Shown here piece after piece: positions 44,550 through 53,832 of a stretch of 64,000 bases of DNA. The stretch is from positions 248,001 to 312,000 of the forward strand of contig NZ_CP022736.1 in the NCBI RefSeq assembly GCF_002257565.1, given 5' to 3'. Origin of the DNA: Herbaspirillum sp. meg3 (GTDB lineage: Bacteria; Pseudomonadota; Gammaproteobacteria; Burkholderiales; Burkholderiaceae_D). The position numbers and the translations under genes are program-made. The first letter of the stretch is position 1. Each line of letters begins with the position of its first letter. A model generated the notes under the pieces. The model saw nothing but the letters and a program-made list of their open reading frames with translations. It was not told the origin of the DNA and did not search any database.

Positions 44550-45728
44550 ATGAATCGAATAACAACAATTGCAGGTGCAGCTTTGCTGGCGCTGACAACC
44601 GGCGCCAGTTTTAGCGCGCAGGCAGCGGACGTCGTGAAGATCGGCTTTCTGACCACGCTGAGCGGTCCGGCCAGCGCCCCCGGCGTTGACGAGCGCGACG
44701 GCTTCACGCTGGCGTTGAAAACCTTGGGCGGCAAGCTCGGCGGTGTGCGTGCCGAAGTCATTACCGTCGACGATCAATTCAGCCCCGACGCCGCCAAGCA
44801 AGGTGCGGATCGCCTGCTCAAGCGCGAGAAGGTCGACATCCTCACCGGTTTTGTCTATTCGAACATTTTGCTGGCCGTGGCACCGGCGGCATTTGCCAGC
44901 AAGACCGTGGTGATCAGTGCCAATGCCGGCCCTGCACAATTTGCAGGCGCAGGCTGTTCGCCGTATTTCTTCAGCGCCAGCTATCAGAATGACGCCACTC
45001 ACGAAGCTGCCGGCAAGCTGATGGCCGACAAGGGTTACAAACGCGTTGCCGTCATCGCACCGAATTATCCTGCGGGTAAAGATGCCTCAGCCGGTTTCAA
45101 GCGTTTTCTGAAAAAAGAACCGGCAATCGAGTTGTTCCCTAAACTCGGCCAGTTGGATTTCGCGACGGAAATCGCTCAACTGCGCGCTGCCAATATCGAC
45201 GCCGTGTATTTCTTCCTGCCGGGCGGCATGGGTGTCAACTTCGTCAAGCAATATGCAGCTGCGGGCATGGATCCGAAGATCGTGCGCGTGATGCCTGCCT
45301 ATGATGCGGATCAACAGATGCTTTCCAACGGTGATCTGCTTGCCGGTGTCGCCAATACCGGCCAATGGTCGGCAGATTTGCCGAACGAACAGAATCGCGC
45401 ATTCGTCGCAGCCTTCGTCAAGGAATACGGCCATCAGCCGTCGATGTATTCCTCGCAGGCCTATGACGCAGCCATGCTGATCGACAGCGCCGTCAAGGCA
45501 GTCGGCGGCAAGGTGGAAAACCGCGACGCATTGATCGCCGCCATCAAAGCCGCCAACTTCAAGTCGGTGCGCGGCGGTTTCAAGTTCGCCGCCAACCACT
45601 ATCCGATCCAGAATCAGTATGCCCGCGTGATCACCAAAGCCGCTGACGGCAAATACGTCAACAACATGACGCAGACACTGATGACCGATCACGTCGACGC
45701 CTATGTCGGCGAATGCAAGATGCAATAA
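44550..45728 (+). CDS. ABC transporter substrate-binding protein of the dioxygenase operon
   Basis: A 392-residue LivK-class periplasmic protein with a Sec signal peptide (AQAADV, cleavage about residue 26). GGGGAG precedes the ATG at 44550; an in-frame ATG at 44535 is less likely. It is followed at 9 bp by its own livHMGF set, so it is a complete importer. The first ~80 residues (GFLTTLSGPASAPGVDERDGF) resemble binding proteins for aromatic acids. The ligand is presumably the dioxygenase substrate or a precursor (context). It is only distantly related to the three van/fcs-linked SBPs. Confidence 0.88.
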   Translation: MNRITTIAGAALLALTTGASFSAQAADVVKIGFLTTLSGPASAPGVDERDGFTLALKTLGGKLGGVRAEVITVDDQFSPDAAKQGADRLLKREKVDILTGFVYSNILLAVAPAAFASKTVVISANAGPAQFAGAGCSPYFFSASYQNDATHEAAGKLMADKGYKRVAVIAPNYPAGKDASAGFKRFLKKEPAIELFPKLGQLDFATEIAQLRAANIDAVYFFLPGGMGVNFVKQYAAAGMDPKIVRVMPAYDADQQMLSNGDLLAGVANTGQWSADLPNEQNRAFVAAFVKEYGHQPSMYSSQAYDAAMLIDSAVKAVGGKVENRDALIAAIKAANFKSVRGGFKFAANHYPIQNQYARVITKAADGKYVNNMTQTLMTDHVDAYVGECKMQ

Positions 45729-45737
45729 GGGACGATC

Positions 45738-46652
45738 TTGGCCAATCTGATTTTTGAGCAGGTGCTCAACAGCCTGCAGTTCGGCGTCATGCTGTTCCTG
45801 ATCGCTTCGGGATTGACGCTGATCTTCGGCGTGATGAACTTCGTCAACCTGGCGCACGGCAGCTTCTTCATGATCGGCGCCTATCTGGCGGCATACATTG
45901 CAGGGGCTACCGGTTCGTTCTGGCTGGGCTTGCTGGGGGCACTGCCGGCGACCGCCGCGATCGGCTTCCTGTTGGAGTGGCTGGTGTTCCGGCGGCTCTA
46001 CAAGAAGGATCACATGGTGCACGTGCTGGCGACGTTCGCGCTCATCCTGATCTTCAACGACGGCGTGCGCATGATCTGGGGGCCGCAGCCGCTGCCGCTG
46101 AACATGCCGGCCGCGTTTGCCGGTCCGGTGATGCTGTTCGGCCTGCCCTATTCCAGCTTCCGCTTGCTGGTGATGGCGGTGGGCATCCTGGTCGCCATCG
46201 GCTTGTATCTCCTGATCAATCGTACCCGGCTCGGCATGTGGGTACGGGCCGGTTCCAATAATCTGGAAATGGTCACCGCGATGGGGATCAACATTCGTCT
46301 GCTGTTTCGCCTGGTGTTCAGCTTCGGTCTGGTGCTGGCGGCATTGGCCGGCATCATGCTCGGCCCTCTGGTGGCGGTGCAGGCCGGCATGGGCGACGAC
46401 GTGCTGATTCTGGCGTTTGTGGTGGTGGTCATCGGTGGTATCGGTTCGGTGCCGGGCGCTGCGGTCGGTGCGCTGATCGTTGGTGTGGTCGATACCCTCG
46501 GACGCGGTTTGCTGCCGCAGCTGTTCGCACTCTTTCTCAGCGCCGATGCGGCCGCATCGGTCGGTCCGGCGCTGGGTTCGATGATGATTTATCTGGTAAT
46601 GATCGCGGTGCTGTTCTGGCGTCCCAGCGGTTTGTTCCCTGCTCGTTCCTGA
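45738..46652 (+). CDS. Branched-chain-type ABC transporter permease (LivH)
   Basis: A 304-residue LivH-family inner-membrane permease with MNFVNLAHGSFFMIGAY near residue 33 and about eight membrane segments. The start codon is TTG at 45738, with AGGGA 5 nt upstream and 9 bp after the SBP stop. It pairs with the LivM encoded 8 bp downstream. Confidence 0.9.
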   Translation: MANLIFEQVLNSLQFGVMLFLIASGLTLIFGVMNFVNLAHGSFFMIGAYLAAYIAGATGSFWLGLLGALPATAAIGFLLEWLVFRRLYKKDHMVHVLATFALILIFNDGVRMIWGPQPLPLNMPAAFAGPVMLFGLPYSSFRLLVMAVGILVAIGLYLLINRTRLGMWVRAGSNNLEMVTAMGINIRLLFRLVFSFGLVLAALAGIMLGPLVAVQAGMGDDVLILAFVVVVIGGIGSVPGAAVGALIVGVVDTLGRGLLPQLFALFLSADAAASVGPALGSMMIYLVMIAVLFWRPSGLFPARS

Positions 46653-46660
46653 GGATGTCC

Positions 46661-47614
46661 ATGCAACGTTTGCTTTTGCTGTTTTTTATCGTGCTGGCGG
46701 TACTGCTGCCGATGCTGGCGCAGGCCACCGGGATGGAGTACTACATCGGTGTGCTGACGCGAATCCTGATTTTCGCGATCGTGGCTTCCAGTCTCAACTT
46801 CATTCTCGGCTACGGTGGCATGGTCAGTTTCGGCCATGCCGTGTTCTTCGGTCTCGGCGCTTATGTGACGGCAATTGCCAGTTTCCACGGCGTGACCAGC
46901 GCCTGGATCATCTGGCTGGTCGCCGCCCTGGTGTCGGCTTTGGCGGGTTTGATGATCGGTGCCATCGCACTGCGTACGCGCGCTGTGTACTTCATCATGA
47001 TCACGATGGCGCTGGCGCAGCTGTTCTATTACTTCTTTGTCGGCTTCCGCTATTACGGCGGCGATGACGGTATTCAGATCAACGGCCGTCCGGTGATCGG
47101 ATTCGGTCTCGATATCAGCGGCGACAATGGTTTCTACTGGCTGGTGTTGACCTGGCTGCTGGTGGTGCATGTGCTGCTGGCGCGCCTGCTGAAATCGCGC
47201 TTCGGCCTTGCACTTAACGCCATGCGTGAAAATGAACGGCGCGCGCAGGCTATCGGCTACCCGACCTTGCGCTACAAGCTGGCGGCATTCGTCATTGCCG
47301 CCGTGATCGCCGGTATTGCCGGCAGCCTGATCGGCATGAGCAATCTGTTCGCCAGCCCCAAGCTGCTGCATTGGTCGCAGTCCGGCATTCTGCTGGTGAT
47401 GGTGGCGCTGGGTGGCGTCGGCTACTTTTACGGCGGTATTCTCGGCGCAGCGGTGTTCCTGTTGCTGGAAGAGATCCTGTCGACGCATTTCGAATACTGG
47501 CAAATCTATGTGGGCCTGATTTTGCTGCTGGTGGTGATGGTGGCGCCGCGTGGTGTCAGCTCCTTGATGACCATCGGAAAGTCCTTGAAGCAGGGAGAGC
47601 AACATGGCGCATGA
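46661..47614 (+). CDS. Branched-chain-type ABC transporter permease (LivM)
   Basis: A 317-residue LivM-family permease; ASSLNFILGYGGMVSFGHAVFFGLGAY is near residue 45. ATG at 46661 is preferred over 46655, because GAGG is then 6 nt upstream rather than directly abutting the start. Its stop lies 11 bp inside the next ATPase gene. Confidence 0.9.
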   Translation: MQRLLLLFFIVLAVLLPMLAQATGMEYYIGVLTRILIFAIVASSLNFILGYGGMVSFGHAVFFGLGAYVTAIASFHGVTSAWIIWLVAALVSALAGLMIGAIALRTRAVYFIMITMALAQLFYYFFVGFRYYGGDDGIQINGRPVIGFGLDISGDNGFYWLVLTWLLVVHVLLARLLKSRFGLALNAMRENERRAQAIGYPTLRYKLAAFVIAAVIAGIAGSLIGMSNLFASPKLLHWSQSGILLVMVALGGVGYFYGGILGAAVFLLLEEILSTHFEYWQIYVGLILLLVVMVAPRGVSSLMTIGKSLKQGEQHGA

Positions 47615-48416
47615 GACGTTGTCAAATTCATCAGCCTTGTTGGTGACAGGCCTGAAGAAAAGCTATGGCGGCCTCGCTGCCACGCGTGATGTGACGCTGG
47701 ACATCGCAGCCGGGCACGTCCATGCCATCATCGGCCCCAACGGGGCCGGCAAGACGACTTTGTTATCGCTGTTGTCCGGTGCGCTGGCAGCGGATGCCGG
47801 TGAAATCTTCCTGTTCGGCGAAGCCATGCATGAGCGTGCAGAACAGTCGCGTGTGAGCGCCGGGCTGGCGCGTTCGTTTCAGATCACCAGCGTCTTCGAC
47901 GAACTGACGGTGCTGGAAAACCTGCAAGTCGCGGTACAGCGCCGTCAACATGTCAGCTATGGTTTCTTCCACAGCAGCGCACAGGACAAAGAAGCAAAAG
48001 ACACCGCCCTGTCGGTGGCGCGTCGCGTCGGTCTGGAGAAGTTCGCCCATCAATTGTCGTCGCAGTTGTCGCATGGCTCACGCCGCCGTCTGGATGTCGG
48101 TCTGGCCATCGCCTGCAAGCCGCGCGTCCTGCTGATGGACGAGCCGATGGCCGGTATGGGGCATGAAGAATCCGGCGAGATGATTGCGTTGATCCAGTCC
48201 TTGAAGCAAGAACTCACCGTCGTACTGGTCGAGCATGACATGGACGCCGTGTTTGCATTGGCCGACCGCATCACCGTGCTGGTGCAGGGGGCTGTATTGG
48301 CAACCGGCAGCGTGGACGAGATTCGCAATAACGCTGAAGTCAAGCTGGCCTATCTCGGCGAGGAGGAAGAGGATGGGAACAGGGACGGGGAAGAAATGCA
48401 AGAGGAAACACAATGA
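47604..48416 (+). CDS. Branched-chain-type ABC transporter ATP-binding protein (LivG)
   Basis: A 270-residue ATPase: Walker A GPNGAGKTT, signature-like LSHGSRRRLDVGLAI, Walker B VLLMDEPMAG and H-loop LVEHDMDAVF. An unusual acidic tail (EEEEDGNRDGEEMQEETQ) extends the C-terminus by about 18 residues relative to normal LivG. GAGAG before the ATG. It overlaps livM by 11 bp and livF by 4 bp. Confidence 0.9.
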   Translation: MAHETLSNSSALLVTGLKKSYGGLAATRDVTLDIAAGHVHAIIGPNGAGKTTLLSLLSGALAADAGEIFLFGEAMHERAEQSRVSAGLARSFQITSVFDELTVLENLQVAVQRRQHVSYGFFHSSAQDKEAKDTALSVARRVGLEKFAHQLSSQLSHGSRRRLDVGLAIACKPRVLLMDEPMAGMGHEESGEMIALIQSLKQELTVVLVEHDMDAVFALADRITVLVQGAVLATGSVDEIRNNAEVKLAYLGEEEEDGNRDGEEMQEETQ

Positions 48417-49123
48417 GCACACTGTTGGAAGTATCCGGACTGACGGGTGGTTATGGTTCCAGCCAGGTGCTGTTCGGCATCGACATGCGCGTCAACGAAG
48501 GCGAAGTTGTCACGCTGCTCGGCCGCAACGGCATGGGCAAGACCACGACGCTGCGTACCATCCTCGGATTGAACCGTCCGACCGGCGGCGAGGTGTCGTT
48601 CCGCGGCCAGCCGATTCATGCGCAGAGCGCCGACAACATCGCGCGGCGCGGCATTGCCATCGTTCCGGAAGGGCGGCAGATTTTCAAGAACCTCAGTGTC
48701 GAAGAAAACCTGTCCGCATTTGCAGCGCGCCGCAACGGCCGCGACAATCCCTGGACGCTGGAAAAGATCTATCAGCAATTCCCGCGTCTGAAAGAGCGCC
48801 GCACTAACGGCGGTGCGCAGCTTTCCGGCGGCGAACAGCAGATGCTCGCCATCGGCCGGGCGCTGATGACCAATCCGCATTTGCTGATTTTGGATGAGGC
48901 TACCGAAGGTCTCGCGCCGCTGGTGCGGGAAGAAATCTGGTCGTGCCTGAAGGCCTTGCGCGACTACGGCCTGACGATCATCGTCATCGACAAATACATC
49001 AAGCGCCTGATCGGTTTTGCCGACCAGCACACCATCCTTGAAAAAGGTAAAGTCGTCTGGCAGGGCGATTCCAGACAGTTGTCGGCGCAGCCGGATTTGT
49101 GGGACCGGTATCTGAGCGTGTAA
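48413..49123 (+). CDS. Branched-chain-type ABC transporter ATP-binding protein (LivF)
   Basis: A 236-residue ATPase with Walker A GRNGMGKTT, signature LSGGEQQMLAIGRAL and Walker B LLILDEATEGLAP. It completes the dedicated importer of the dioxygenase operon. Translationally coupled to livG through ATGA. 53 bp separate it from the hydrolase gene. Confidence 0.9.
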   Translation: MSTLLEVSGLTGGYGSSQVLFGIDMRVNEGEVVTLLGRNGMGKTTTLRTILGLNRPTGGEVSFRGQPIHAQSADNIARRGIAIVPEGRQIFKNLSVEENLSAFAARRNGRDNPWTLEKIYQQFPRLKERRTNGGAQLSGGEQQMLAIGRALMTNPHLLILDEATEGLAPLVREEIWSCLKALRDYGLTIIVIDKYIKRLIGFADQHTILEKGKVVWQGDSRQLSAQPDLWDRYLSV

Positions 49124-49176
49124 ATCATCGTACTGAACCCGGTACGGCAGCATAGAAAACAGTACAGGAAAACAGC

Positions 49177-50040
49177 ATGAATCAAGGAACATCGACAGAC
49201 AAGGCGCTGCGCGTCATTTGCGCCGAACAGGATTGCGAAGCCGGTTACAACCTTAAAGCCACGTTCCCGGATTTTCCTCAGGTTTTGCAGGGCTGGCAAG
49301 AAGCTACGGCCGCCATCCGCCAACCGATGCTCAGCGAAGCTGATATCGCCTATGGAGACGGGGCGTTGCAAGGTTTCGATTTCTATCGCGCTGCCGGGGC
49401 CAAACTGCCCTTGCTGATCTTCATTCATGGCGGCTACTGGCAAGGCGGCGACAAGAGCGATATCGGTTTCATCGCTGCGCCCTACGTACGCGCCGGCATC
49501 AGCGTCGCCGTCATGAATTATTCGCTGGCGCCGCAGGCAAGCATCGAGCAGATGGCCGAAGAAGTGCATGCCTTGCTGGCGCGCATTCGCGGTATGGCAG
49601 ATCAACTCGATATTGACCTCGCACGGCTGTCGCTGATGGGGCACTCCGCCGGTGGTCATCTCGCGGCCTATATCGCAGCGGACATTGCTGCCGCCGGCAA
49701 GGATGCGCCGGTGCAAGCGGTGTTCGCCATCAGCGGCCTGTTTGATCTGGTGCCGCTGATTCCCACCTCGCTGAACAAGGCGCTTGGCCTGAACGTGCAG
49801 CGCGCAGAGCAGCTCAGTCCGGTACTGATGGCGGGGCCGTCAACAACGCGCGTGCATACCATCATCGGCGAGCAAGAGACGGAACAGTTTCATATTCAGG
49901 CCGCCGTCATCGCCAATTGCTGGCCGCAGGTCGTGGCGCATCACGTCGTGCCGGCGACACATCATTACACGGTGTTGTGGCCGTTGGCGGACGAGAACAG
50001 TCCGGTGTGCAAGGCGGTCATCAGCGAAATTCTCCGCTAA
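49177..50040 (+). CDS. Alpha/beta hydrolase, kynurenine formamidase-like
   Basis: A 287-residue cytoplasmic alpha/beta hydrolase. The oxyanion-hole motif IHGGYWQGG lies near residue 90, the nucleophile elbow GHSAGGH near 150 and a C-terminal histidine in ATHHYT. HGGYW with GHSAGG is the pattern of the esterase-type kynurenine (aryl) formamidases. It is in the same run as the dioxygenase and transporter, so it probably removes a formyl or acyl group from an imported arylamide such as an N-acylanthranilate or N-formylkynurenine (inference). It could also be an aryl esterase. Confidence 0.8.
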   Translation: MNQGTSTDKALRVICAEQDCEAGYNLKATFPDFPQVLQGWQEATAAIRQPMLSEADIAYGDGALQGFDFYRAAGAKLPLLIFIHGGYWQGGDKSDIGFIAAPYVRAGISVAVMNYSLAPQASIEQMAEEVHALLARIRGMADQLDIDLARLSLMGHSAGGHLAAYIAADIAAAGKDAPVQAVFAISGLFDLVPLIPTSLNKALGLNVQRAEQLSPVLMAGPSTTRVHTIIGEQETEQFHIQAAVIANCWPQVVAHHVVPATHHYTVLWPLADENSPVCKAVISEILR

Positions 50041-50121
50041 AGCAGAGCCTGCTTACCGGCACTGCTTTTCAACACCATTTTTGGTGTCCTTTCTTATTCA
50101 TTGACTCGCTTTGGAGCTGGC

Positions 50122-51045
50122 ATGGATCGCCGTCGTTTTTCGCTTGCCGTCGCAGCATTGTTGGGTGTCCCATCTGTCGCATTTTCTGCCGGCAATCCTT
50201 TTCTCGGCTACACCCAGGATGAATTGGATAAAGCCTATGATCAGCGCAACTGGGCCCCGAATTCCGCTGAGGTGATCGGACGCTATGCCACCGACAGCGC
50301 GGCAGTGCGCAAGCAATATCCTCCGCGTACGGAGCGTTACGGCAGCAGCGATGCTGAGACCCTGGACATCTTTGCACCGGCAGGCGCGAAGGGTCTGCCG
50401 GTCATGGTGTTTGTCCACGGCGGTGCATGGCGTGCGCTCGGCAAGGACGATTCCTCCGCACCTGCGCCGACCTTCGTCGACAACGGGTGTCTCTATGTCG
50501 CGCTCAATTTTGCCAATATTCCGGCGGTGCGTTTGCCCGACATGGCGACGCAATGCCGCAATGCCATGCTATGGATACATGCCAACATCGCCCGGTTCGG
50601 CGGTGATCCTCAGCGCATCTTTGTCTCCGGCCATTCTTCCGGCGGCCATTTGAGCGCTGTGTTGCTGACCACGGATTGGAGCACGCTCGGCGCACCTGCG
50701 GATCTTATCAAGGCGGGAGTCGTGATGAGCGGCATGTATGAGTTGTATCCGGTGTTGCTGTCTGCGCGCAGCAGCTATGTCAAGGTATCGGCCGGCGAAG
50801 TGGCGGCGCTGAGTCCACTGCGTCATCTGGACAAGATCGCGTGTCCGGTGATGGTCGTGAATGGCGACAAAGAGAGTCCTGAATTCCAGCGACAGGCCGG
50901 AGAGTTTGCGACTGTTCTTGCGGGGATGGGAAAGTTGCGTGGACGTTTTGTCCTTCCCGGCAAGAATCACTTTGAAGTTCCGGAAGCGCTGAACGATGCG
51001 AATAACAGCCTTTCTAAGGCAGTCCTGGACATGATGAAAGTTTGA
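50122..51045 (+). CDS. Exported alpha/beta hydrolase, formamidase/esterase-like
   Basis: A 307-residue hydrolase: FVHGGAWRALG near residue 105, GHSSGGHLSA near 175 and a C-terminal KNHFEV histidine. The N-terminus DRRRFSLAVAALLG... ending AFSAGN looks like a signal peptide, possibly twin-arginine, so it would act in the periplasm, unlike its neighbour at 49177. GGAG lies 6 nt before the ATG at 50122; an upstream TTG frame start is unsupported. It is related to the preceding hydrolase but clearly diverged. It may liberate an aromatic acid or amine before uptake (inference). Confidence 0.78.
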   Translation: MDRRRFSLAVAALLGVPSVAFSAGNPFLGYTQDELDKAYDQRNWAPNSAEVIGRYATDSAAVRKQYPPRTERYGSSDAETLDIFAPAGAKGLPVMVFVHGGAWRALGKDDSSAPAPTFVDNGCLYVALNFANIPAVRLPDMATQCRNAMLWIHANIARFGGDPQRIFVSGHSSGGHLSAVLLTTDWSTLGAPADLIKAGVVMSGMYELYPVLLSARSSYVKVSAGEVAALSPLRHLDKIACPVMVVNGDKESPEFQRQAGEFATVLAGMGKLRGRFVLPGKNHFEVPEALNDANNSLSKAVLDMMKV

Positions 51046-51345
51046 TCCCTGTCTTGAATGGATTGGTGCGCCTGCATCAGCAGTTCAAACCATCCGCTGT
51101 GCAGGTGACGTTGCGTTCCAGTTACAAGTCAATGCGCCGTCTTGGCCGAACGAGACGCGCGTCTTCGTATTCGCCACTGGTGCCTAAGCCATCATGGTGC
51201 CGTACTGCACATCACCTGGCGCACCAGGACGACATGCCGAGCTACAGCGATGGAGGCGGCCGGCCATAATGACTGTGCTTTTCCCCGATTTCTGTGCGTT
51301 TTGCCGACGCTCGTTATACTTGTCGTCTTTACTGGGAAGGACATC
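51046..51345. other. 300-bp intergenic stretch
   Basis: The spacer between the hydrolase and the last SBP. Open frames crossing it lack Shine-Dalgarno sequences and family resemblance. Near its end, TTATACTT at about 51313-51320 could be part of the SBP promoter. No terminator hairpin was found after the hydrolase. Confidence 0.4.
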
Positions 51346-52581
51346 ATGACTTCGCGCAATCGCTTCAATTTCACCTACTCATTGCAATTCTCCATCGCTG
51401 CGTCCGCCCTTGCTTTTGCTGCGGGGAGTTTTTCCACCGGCGCATCGGCGCAGGCGACGATCAAGATCGGCGAGATCAACAGTTATAAGGCGCAGCCGGC
51501 TTTCCTTGAGCCGTATCGCCAGGGCTGGGAAATGGCGCTGGAAGAAATCAACGGCAGCGGCGGCGTGCTCGGTAAAAAACTGGAAGTGATTTCGCGCGAC
51601 GACAACGGCAATCCGGGTGACTCGGTGCGCGTGGCGGAAGAATTGGTCAAGCGCGAGCAGGTGTCATTGCTGTTTGGCGGGTTTCTCTCCAACACAGGTC
51701 TGGCGCTGACTGATTACGCCAAGCAGCGCAAAATTTTCTTTCTTGCGGCCGAGCCGCTGACCGACAAGATCGTCTGGCACAACGGCAATAAATACACTTA
51801 CCGCCTGCGTCCTTCGACTTACATGCTGGTGGCGTCGCTGGTCAAGGATGCGGCCAAGCTGAAGAAGAAGCGCTGGGCCATCGTCTATCCGAATTATGAG
51901 TATGGTCAGTCCGCCGTCGCCAGCTTCAAGACGCTGATGAAAGCGGCGCAGCCGGACGTTGAATTTGTCGCCGAACAAGCCACGCCGCTGGGCAAGATTG
52001 ATGCGGGCGCAGTGACGCAGGCGCTGGCCGACGCCAAGCCGGATGCGATCTTCAACGTCCTGTTTGCCACCGATCTCGGCAAGTTCGTGCGTGACGGCAA
52101 TACGCGTGGTCTGTTCGAAGGACGTGAGGTGGTATCGATGCTGTCGGGCGAGCCGGAATATCTGGATCCGCTGCGCGCCGAAGCACCGGCCAACTGGCTC
52201 GTCACCGGCTATCCCTGGTACGCCATCAACACGCCGGAACACAAGAAATTCGTGGATGCTTATCGCAAGAAATACAACGACTATCCGCGTAACGGATCGC
52301 TGGTCGGCTATAGCGCACTGATGTCGATTGCCGCGGGTTTGAAGAAAGCAGGCAGCGCCGATTCCGACAAGCTGGCGGCGGCGTTTTCCGGTCTGAAGGT
52401 CGAGACGCCGGTGGCGACGATCACCTACCGCGCGCAGGATCACCAGTCCACGTTGGGCGCCTTCGTCGGTCGCACCGGCGTCAAGGACGGCAAGGGTATC
52501 ATGAGCAGTTTCGTTTATGTGGACGGCGCCAGTTTGCAGCCGTCGGATGCGGAAGTGAAGAAGCTGCGTGCGGCAGATTGA
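51346..52581 (+). CDS. ABC transporter substrate-binding protein (orphan)
   Basis: A 411-residue LivK-class binding protein with a signal peptide (ASAQAT, cleavage about residue 35) and GGGAAGG before the ATG. The mature part (IKIGEINSYKAQPAFLEPYRQGW) is of the type annotated as amide-urea or aromatic-binding proteins and is distant from the other four SBPs here. It may use the permease at 45738-49123. It follows two amidase-like hydrolases, which fits a role in taking up an aryl amide or its product (inference). Confidence 0.85.
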   Translation: MTSRNRFNFTYSLQFSIAASALAFAAGSFSTGASAQATIKIGEINSYKAQPAFLEPYRQGWEMALEEINGSGGVLGKKLEVISRDDNGNPGDSVRVAEELVKREQVSLLFGGFLSNTGLALTDYAKQRKIFFLAAEPLTDKIVWHNGNKYTYRLRPSTYMLVASLVKDAAKLKKKRWAIVYPNYEYGQSAVASFKTLMKAAQPDVEFVAEQATPLGKIDAGAVTQALADAKPDAIFNVLFATDLGKFVRDGNTRGLFEGREVVSMLSGEPEYLDPLRAEAPANWLVTGYPWYAINTPEHKKFVDAYRKKYNDYPRNGSLVGYSALMSIAAGLKKAGSADSDKLAAAFSGLKVETPVATITYRAQDHQSTLGAFVGRTGVKDGKGIMSSFVYVDGASLQPSDAEVKKLRAAD

Positions 52582-52635
52582 GGCAGGCGAATAGTGGTGT
52601 ATGACGCGCGGGGGCGGCGCAGAGATGCAGATGCG

Positions 52636-53832
52636 TCAGGCTTGTATAACGTTGTTCGCGTCCTTCGCGTCGTTCGCCGGCGAGGCATTTTCTCCTGACG
52701 AGATCCGGTTGCGCCCATTGTTCTTGGCAATGTAAAGGGCGCGATCGGCGCGTGCGCTGAAACGGTCAGGGGTTTCTTCACGTATCGCTGCTGCGATGCC
52801 GATACTAATGCTGTAACGGCAGCTGCCGAAATCCCCGTTCACCACCTGCTGCTCGGCTTGCAGCCGCAGCGCTTCTGCACGATGTGCAGCGTCCACCAGC
52901 GACGTTGCCGGCAACAGTAATCCAAATTCTTCTCCACCCAGGCGTCCGAGCGCATCGCCGGCGCGCATGAAGCCGTGCGCCATCGTCACGAACGCACGCA
53001 GCACCTCATCCCCTCCGGCATGGCCGCAACTGTCGTTGATGCGCTTGAAATGATCGAGGTCAATCAGCAGCAAACTCAGCGGCCGGGTGGGGTGCGCCGT
53101 CGCCAGCGCGTTGCGTACAACGGTTTCGAAACGCTTGCGGGATAAAGCGCCGGTGAGATGGTCGTGATGCAGCGCATGTTCAACCTTGGACAGCATCTCG
53201 TCGTGCACCATCATTACGGCGACCATGGTCATGGTGGGCATGATCACTGCCCCGACGGTCAGCAGGCCGATGTTCCAGATATTGTTCTGCATGGCCGCCG
53301 ATTGATCCGGCGGCATCATCAGAAAATACAAGCCCCGCGTTAGCTGTGTGGCCGCAAAGACTAACGACAGTACGGCGGCGAACCAAAAATTGTAAGGACT
53401 GCGATCAACCGGTCGATGACGCACCAGGATCATGCTGATGGCGGCGCAGGCAATACTGTTGAATGCGGTGCTGGCTGCCACGCGCATGGCCAGATTCTCG
53501 TCGACGTAACGCCAGATCACCATGGCGACGCCCACCAGGGCAACGCCGATACCCATGCGCAGCCACGGTATCGGGCGGCCGAGAAAGCGCGCACAGCCTG
53601 CGTAGTAAAAGGCGCCGGCTGTCGACAACACGATGTTGGCGATGACGATGGAAATGAAATCGGGGATCGATCCGCGCAACGCCAGCAGCGGCAGTGAAAT
53701 CACCATCGCCAGATTGGCGAAAAACCAGTCGCGTACTCCTGCTACCGGCGACCGCAACAGCGATCCCAGCACCAGCAGCATTGCCAGGCTGAATAGCGCG
53801 GTGGTGGTCAGGATGGAGACGACGGTAAGCAT
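52636..53832 (-). CDS. Membrane-anchored diguanylate cyclase (GGDEF)
   Basis: A 398-residue protein. Six or seven membrane segments fill residues 1-215, followed by a GGDEF domain (about 225-380) with the active-site variant GGEEF in GRLGGEEFGLLL, DHLTGALSRK at its start and DLDHFKRINDSCGH. It should make cyclic di-GMP at the inner membrane. No RxxD inhibitory site could be confirmed. It is convergent with the SBP gene and unrelated to catabolism as far as visible. Confidence 0.9.
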   Translation of the reverse strand: MLTVVSILTTTALFSLAMLLVLGSLLRSPVAGVRDWFFANLAMVISLPLLALRGSIPDFISIVIANIVLSTAGAFYYAGCARFLGRPIPWLRMGIGVALVGVAMVIWRYVDENLAMRVAASTAFNSIACAAISMILVRHRPVDRSPYNFWFAAVLSLVFAATQLTRGLYFLMMPPDQSAAMQNNIWNIGLLTVGAVIMPTMTMVAVMMVHDEMLSKVEHALHHDHLTGALSRKRFETVVRNALATAHPTRPLSLLLIDLDHFKRINDSCGHAGGDEVLRAFVTMAHGFMRAGDALGRLGGEEFGLLLPATSLVDAAHRAEALRLQAEQQVVNGDFGSCRYSISIGIAAAIREETPDRFSARADRALYIAKNNGRNRISSGENASPANDAKDANNVIQA

